From assembly GCF_900128895.1 (NCBI RefSeq), contig NZ_FSQW01000002.1, positions 310,001-374,000 on the forward strand: 64,000 nt of DNA, read 5' to 3'. Shown piece by piece: positions 62,704 through 64,000 of the stretch. The notes below the pieces were generated by a model. It was not told where the DNA came from and did not search any database. It worked only from the letters and a program-made list of their open reading frames with translations. The stretch's first letter is position 1. The number at the start of each line of letters is the position of its first letter. This DNA comes from Parasphingorhabdus marina DSM 22363 (GTDB taxonomy: Bacteria > Pseudomonadota > Alphaproteobacteria > Sphingomonadales > Sphingomonadaceae). The position numbers were made by a program, and so were the translations under genes.

Positions 62704-63926
62704 TGTCGGAAATCCTGTTCCTGTGCCACCGGGTTCCCTGGCCACCCAATCGGGGAGACAAGATCCGCTCCTTTCATGTCTTGCGGGCCCTTGTCGACAT
62801 GGCTCCCGTCCATCTGGCCTGTTTTGCCGATGAAAATGACACTGTGCAGTCGGCTGAAGAGGTCGGACTGCGACTGGCTTCAAGCGAGATTGCGGATCAA
62901 ACGACGCCGATGTGGCTGAACGGAATCAAGGCTCTGGCCAGCGGCAAACCGGTATCGCTGACCGCATTCGAAAGTCCCGGCATCAGGGAATTCGTTGAAC
63001 GCACCATTGCAGAGCGGGACATCAGCTGCATCTTTGTGTTCTCCGGTCAAATGGCCCAATATATTCCGGACAGTTATGCCGGTCGCACGGTGATGGACTT
63101 TGTCGATGTCGACAGTGCGAAGTTCGAGAGTTACGCCAATAGCGGCAGTGGACCGATGCGGTGGGTTCACCGGCGCGAAGGGCGCTTGCTTGCGGCATTT
63201 GAGAAGAATATCGCTCATCGCGTGGATCATGCGCTGTTTGTCAGCGACGCAGAAGCGACGCTGTTTCGGAACCGATCCGGAATTACGTCCGGCAAGATAC
63301 GGGCGATGGGCAACGGGATTGACCTGGATTTCTACGATCCCGCGAATGTTGATCCCGTAAGGCAAGAACCGGGCGCACCGATGATCCTGTTTACCGGGCA
63401 GATGGACTATCCACCCAATGTGGAAGCGGTGTCATCCTTTTGTCATGAGGCCATGCCCGGGATATGTCAGTCGCATCCGGCGGCTAAATTCATGATTGTC
63501 GGACGCGCACCGACCAAAGATGTGTGCGACCTGGACGGACTAAACGGGACCAGGGTCATCGGCGAAGTGGATGATATCCGCTCCTGGCTGAAAGCGGCCG
63601 ATTGTGTTGTTGCTCCGCTCCGCATAGCACGCGGTATCCAGAACAAGGTACTGGAAGCCATGGCGATGGGGAAGGCAGTCGTGGCGTCGCAAGATGCGGC
63701 GCAGGGTATTGAGGCGAAAAACGGCCAGCACCTGTTGGTCGCGGGCTCGCCGGAAGAAGAGGCCGCAATGACAATCCGGTTGCTGACTGCTCCGGTTCTT
63801 GCCGACCAGCTGGGCTCTGCCGCCGCCACACTGGTCCGGAAGGAATATCGCTGGGCAGATCAGTTGTCGTGCCTTCCGGAACTATGCGGATTCAAAAAAG
63901 AACCCGTCATGGAGGCTGCTGAATGA
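62703..63926 (+). CDS. XrtA system glycosyltransferase (GT4-like, TIGR03087 type)
   Basis: A 407-residue GT-B glycosyltransferase. The N-terminus SEILFLCHRVPWPPNRGDKI matches the TIGR03087 start; the donor-binding domain has FTGQMDYPPNVEA, and the GT4-type loop PLRIARGIQNKVLEAMAMGK with the two glutamate-like contacts. ATG 62703 overlaps the previous stop; the frame is open to 62637. Probably builds the XrtA polysaccharide repeat. Confidence 0.88.
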   Translation: MSEILFLCHRVPWPPNRGDKIRSFHVLRALVDMAPVHLACFADENDTVQSAEEVGLRLASSEIADQTTPMWLNGIKALASGKPVSLTAFESPGIREFVERTIAERDISCIFVFSGQMAQYIPDSYAGRTVMDFVDVDSAKFESYANSGSGPMRWVHRREGRLLAAFEKNIAHRVDHALFVSDAEATLFRNRSGITSGKIRAMGNGIDLDFYDPANVDPVRQEPGAPMILFTGQMDYPPNVEAVSSFCHEAMPGICQSHPAAKFMIVGRAPTKDVCDLDGLNGTRVIGEVDDIRSWLKAADCVVAPLRIARGIQNKVLEAMAMGKAVVASQDAAQGIEAKNGQHLLVAGSPEEEAAMTIRLLTAPVLADQLGSAAATLVRKEYRWADQLSCLPELCGFKKEPVMEAAE

Positions 63927-64000
63927 CCGGTGCCGTCATGCCTGTTGCTTCCGGACAGCCGCAAGGTTCGGAACGAAGCCAGCTGTGGCAGCCGCATCTC
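63923..64000 (+). CDS. xrtA: XrtA exosortase A (start only)
   Basis: ATG 63923 overlaps the glycosyltransferase stop (ATGA) and runs off the right edge: 26 residues, MTGAVMPVASGQ... ending in SQLWQPHL. No exosortase catalytic residue is in view. The call rests on its position, directly after the TIGR03087 glycosyltransferase as in other XrtA loci, so the identity is inferred and must be confirmed from the next window. Confidence 0.65.
   Translation, partial: MTGAVMPVASGQPQGSERSQLWQPHL

Noticed and set aside
1-64000. CRISPR arrays, insertion sequences, prophage or integrative elements
   Set aside because: No spaced direct repeats, transposase, integrase or attachment-site duplication beside the three tRNA genes was seen.

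Overview
The window reads as a chromosomal segment of an alphaproteobacterium of the order Sphingomonadales; a Sphingorhabdus/Parasphingorhabdus/Sphingopyxis-like genus is my best guess. The grounds are moderate GC, a DUF2794 gene, the alphaproteobacterial forms of hslVU, petABC and phoR-pst-phoU-phoB, and above all an exosortase A (XrtA) exopolysaccharide locus of the type common in sphingomonads. This is inferred from protein content; there is no rRNA in the window. Almost all of it is dense housekeeping DNA with many 1-26 nt gene overlaps, and I see no insertion sequence, prophage or CRISPR array.

Layout. 1-7048: hslU (partial) and hslV, a small monooxygenase, a small secreted membrane peptide gene with a strong terminator, a sparse 660-nt stretch, an LplT-like MFS transporter, pgsA, moaD-moaE, oxyR with both redox cysteines, cysE and a DUF2794 gene. 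7062-14538: the complete phosphate-starvation regulon on the minus strand, phoR-pstS-pstC-pstA-pstB-phoU-phoB, with a three-repeat Pho box overlapping the end of phoR and a perfect terminator hairpin between pstS and pstC. 14751-17549: an HPr-rel-A type cassette (Tat-exported two-cysteine protein, PqqD-like protein, HprK-like kinase, nucleotidyltransferase) preceded by striking palindromes and followed by a 28-codon ORF nested by 4-nt overlaps between the nucleotidyltransferase and glmU. 17546-21797: glmU and glmS, the two UDP-GlcNAc genes, split by a phosphatase-like gene and a vapBC-like toxin-antitoxin pair.

21800-31492: OsmC and GFA proteins, argD-argF-hslO, a small secreted protein, a probable suhB/mmgR-type small RNA, queC-queE, a lipoprotein, lipB, a membrane protein, and the overlapping trmL-hemF-GNAT operon. 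31677-37578: the cytochrome bc1 operon petABC, then convergent glpK and divergent glpD. 37647-47476: tRNA-Gly, a stand-alone BLUF photoreceptor, a flavin monooxygenase, a six EF-hand secreted protein beside an EnvZ/OmpR-type two-component pair, DUF4126 and NUDIX genes, tRNA-Arg, a queuosine-precursor transporter, a 2H phosphoesterase and a ferredoxin reductase. 47651-48820: tRNA-Met and trxB.

48833-64000: the XrtA locus. A minus-strand arm (GNAT, acyl carrier protein, hydrolase 2, hydrolase 1) faces a plus-strand arm (acyl-CoA ligase, PLP decarboxylase, then export protein, chain-length determinant, tyrosine autokinase, outer-membrane protein, AAA ATPase, deacetylase, FemAB, glycosyltransferase and the start of xrtA). 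Together these would make, polymerise and export a polysaccharide coupled to exosortase-dependent protein sorting. No PEP-CTERM substrate lies in the window.

The most promising candidate for an undescribed system is 14539-17549: a kinase, PqqD-like chaperone and nucleotidyltransferase of unknown product, with a candidate exported partner, an unusually palindrome-rich control region and a possible hidden peptide gene.
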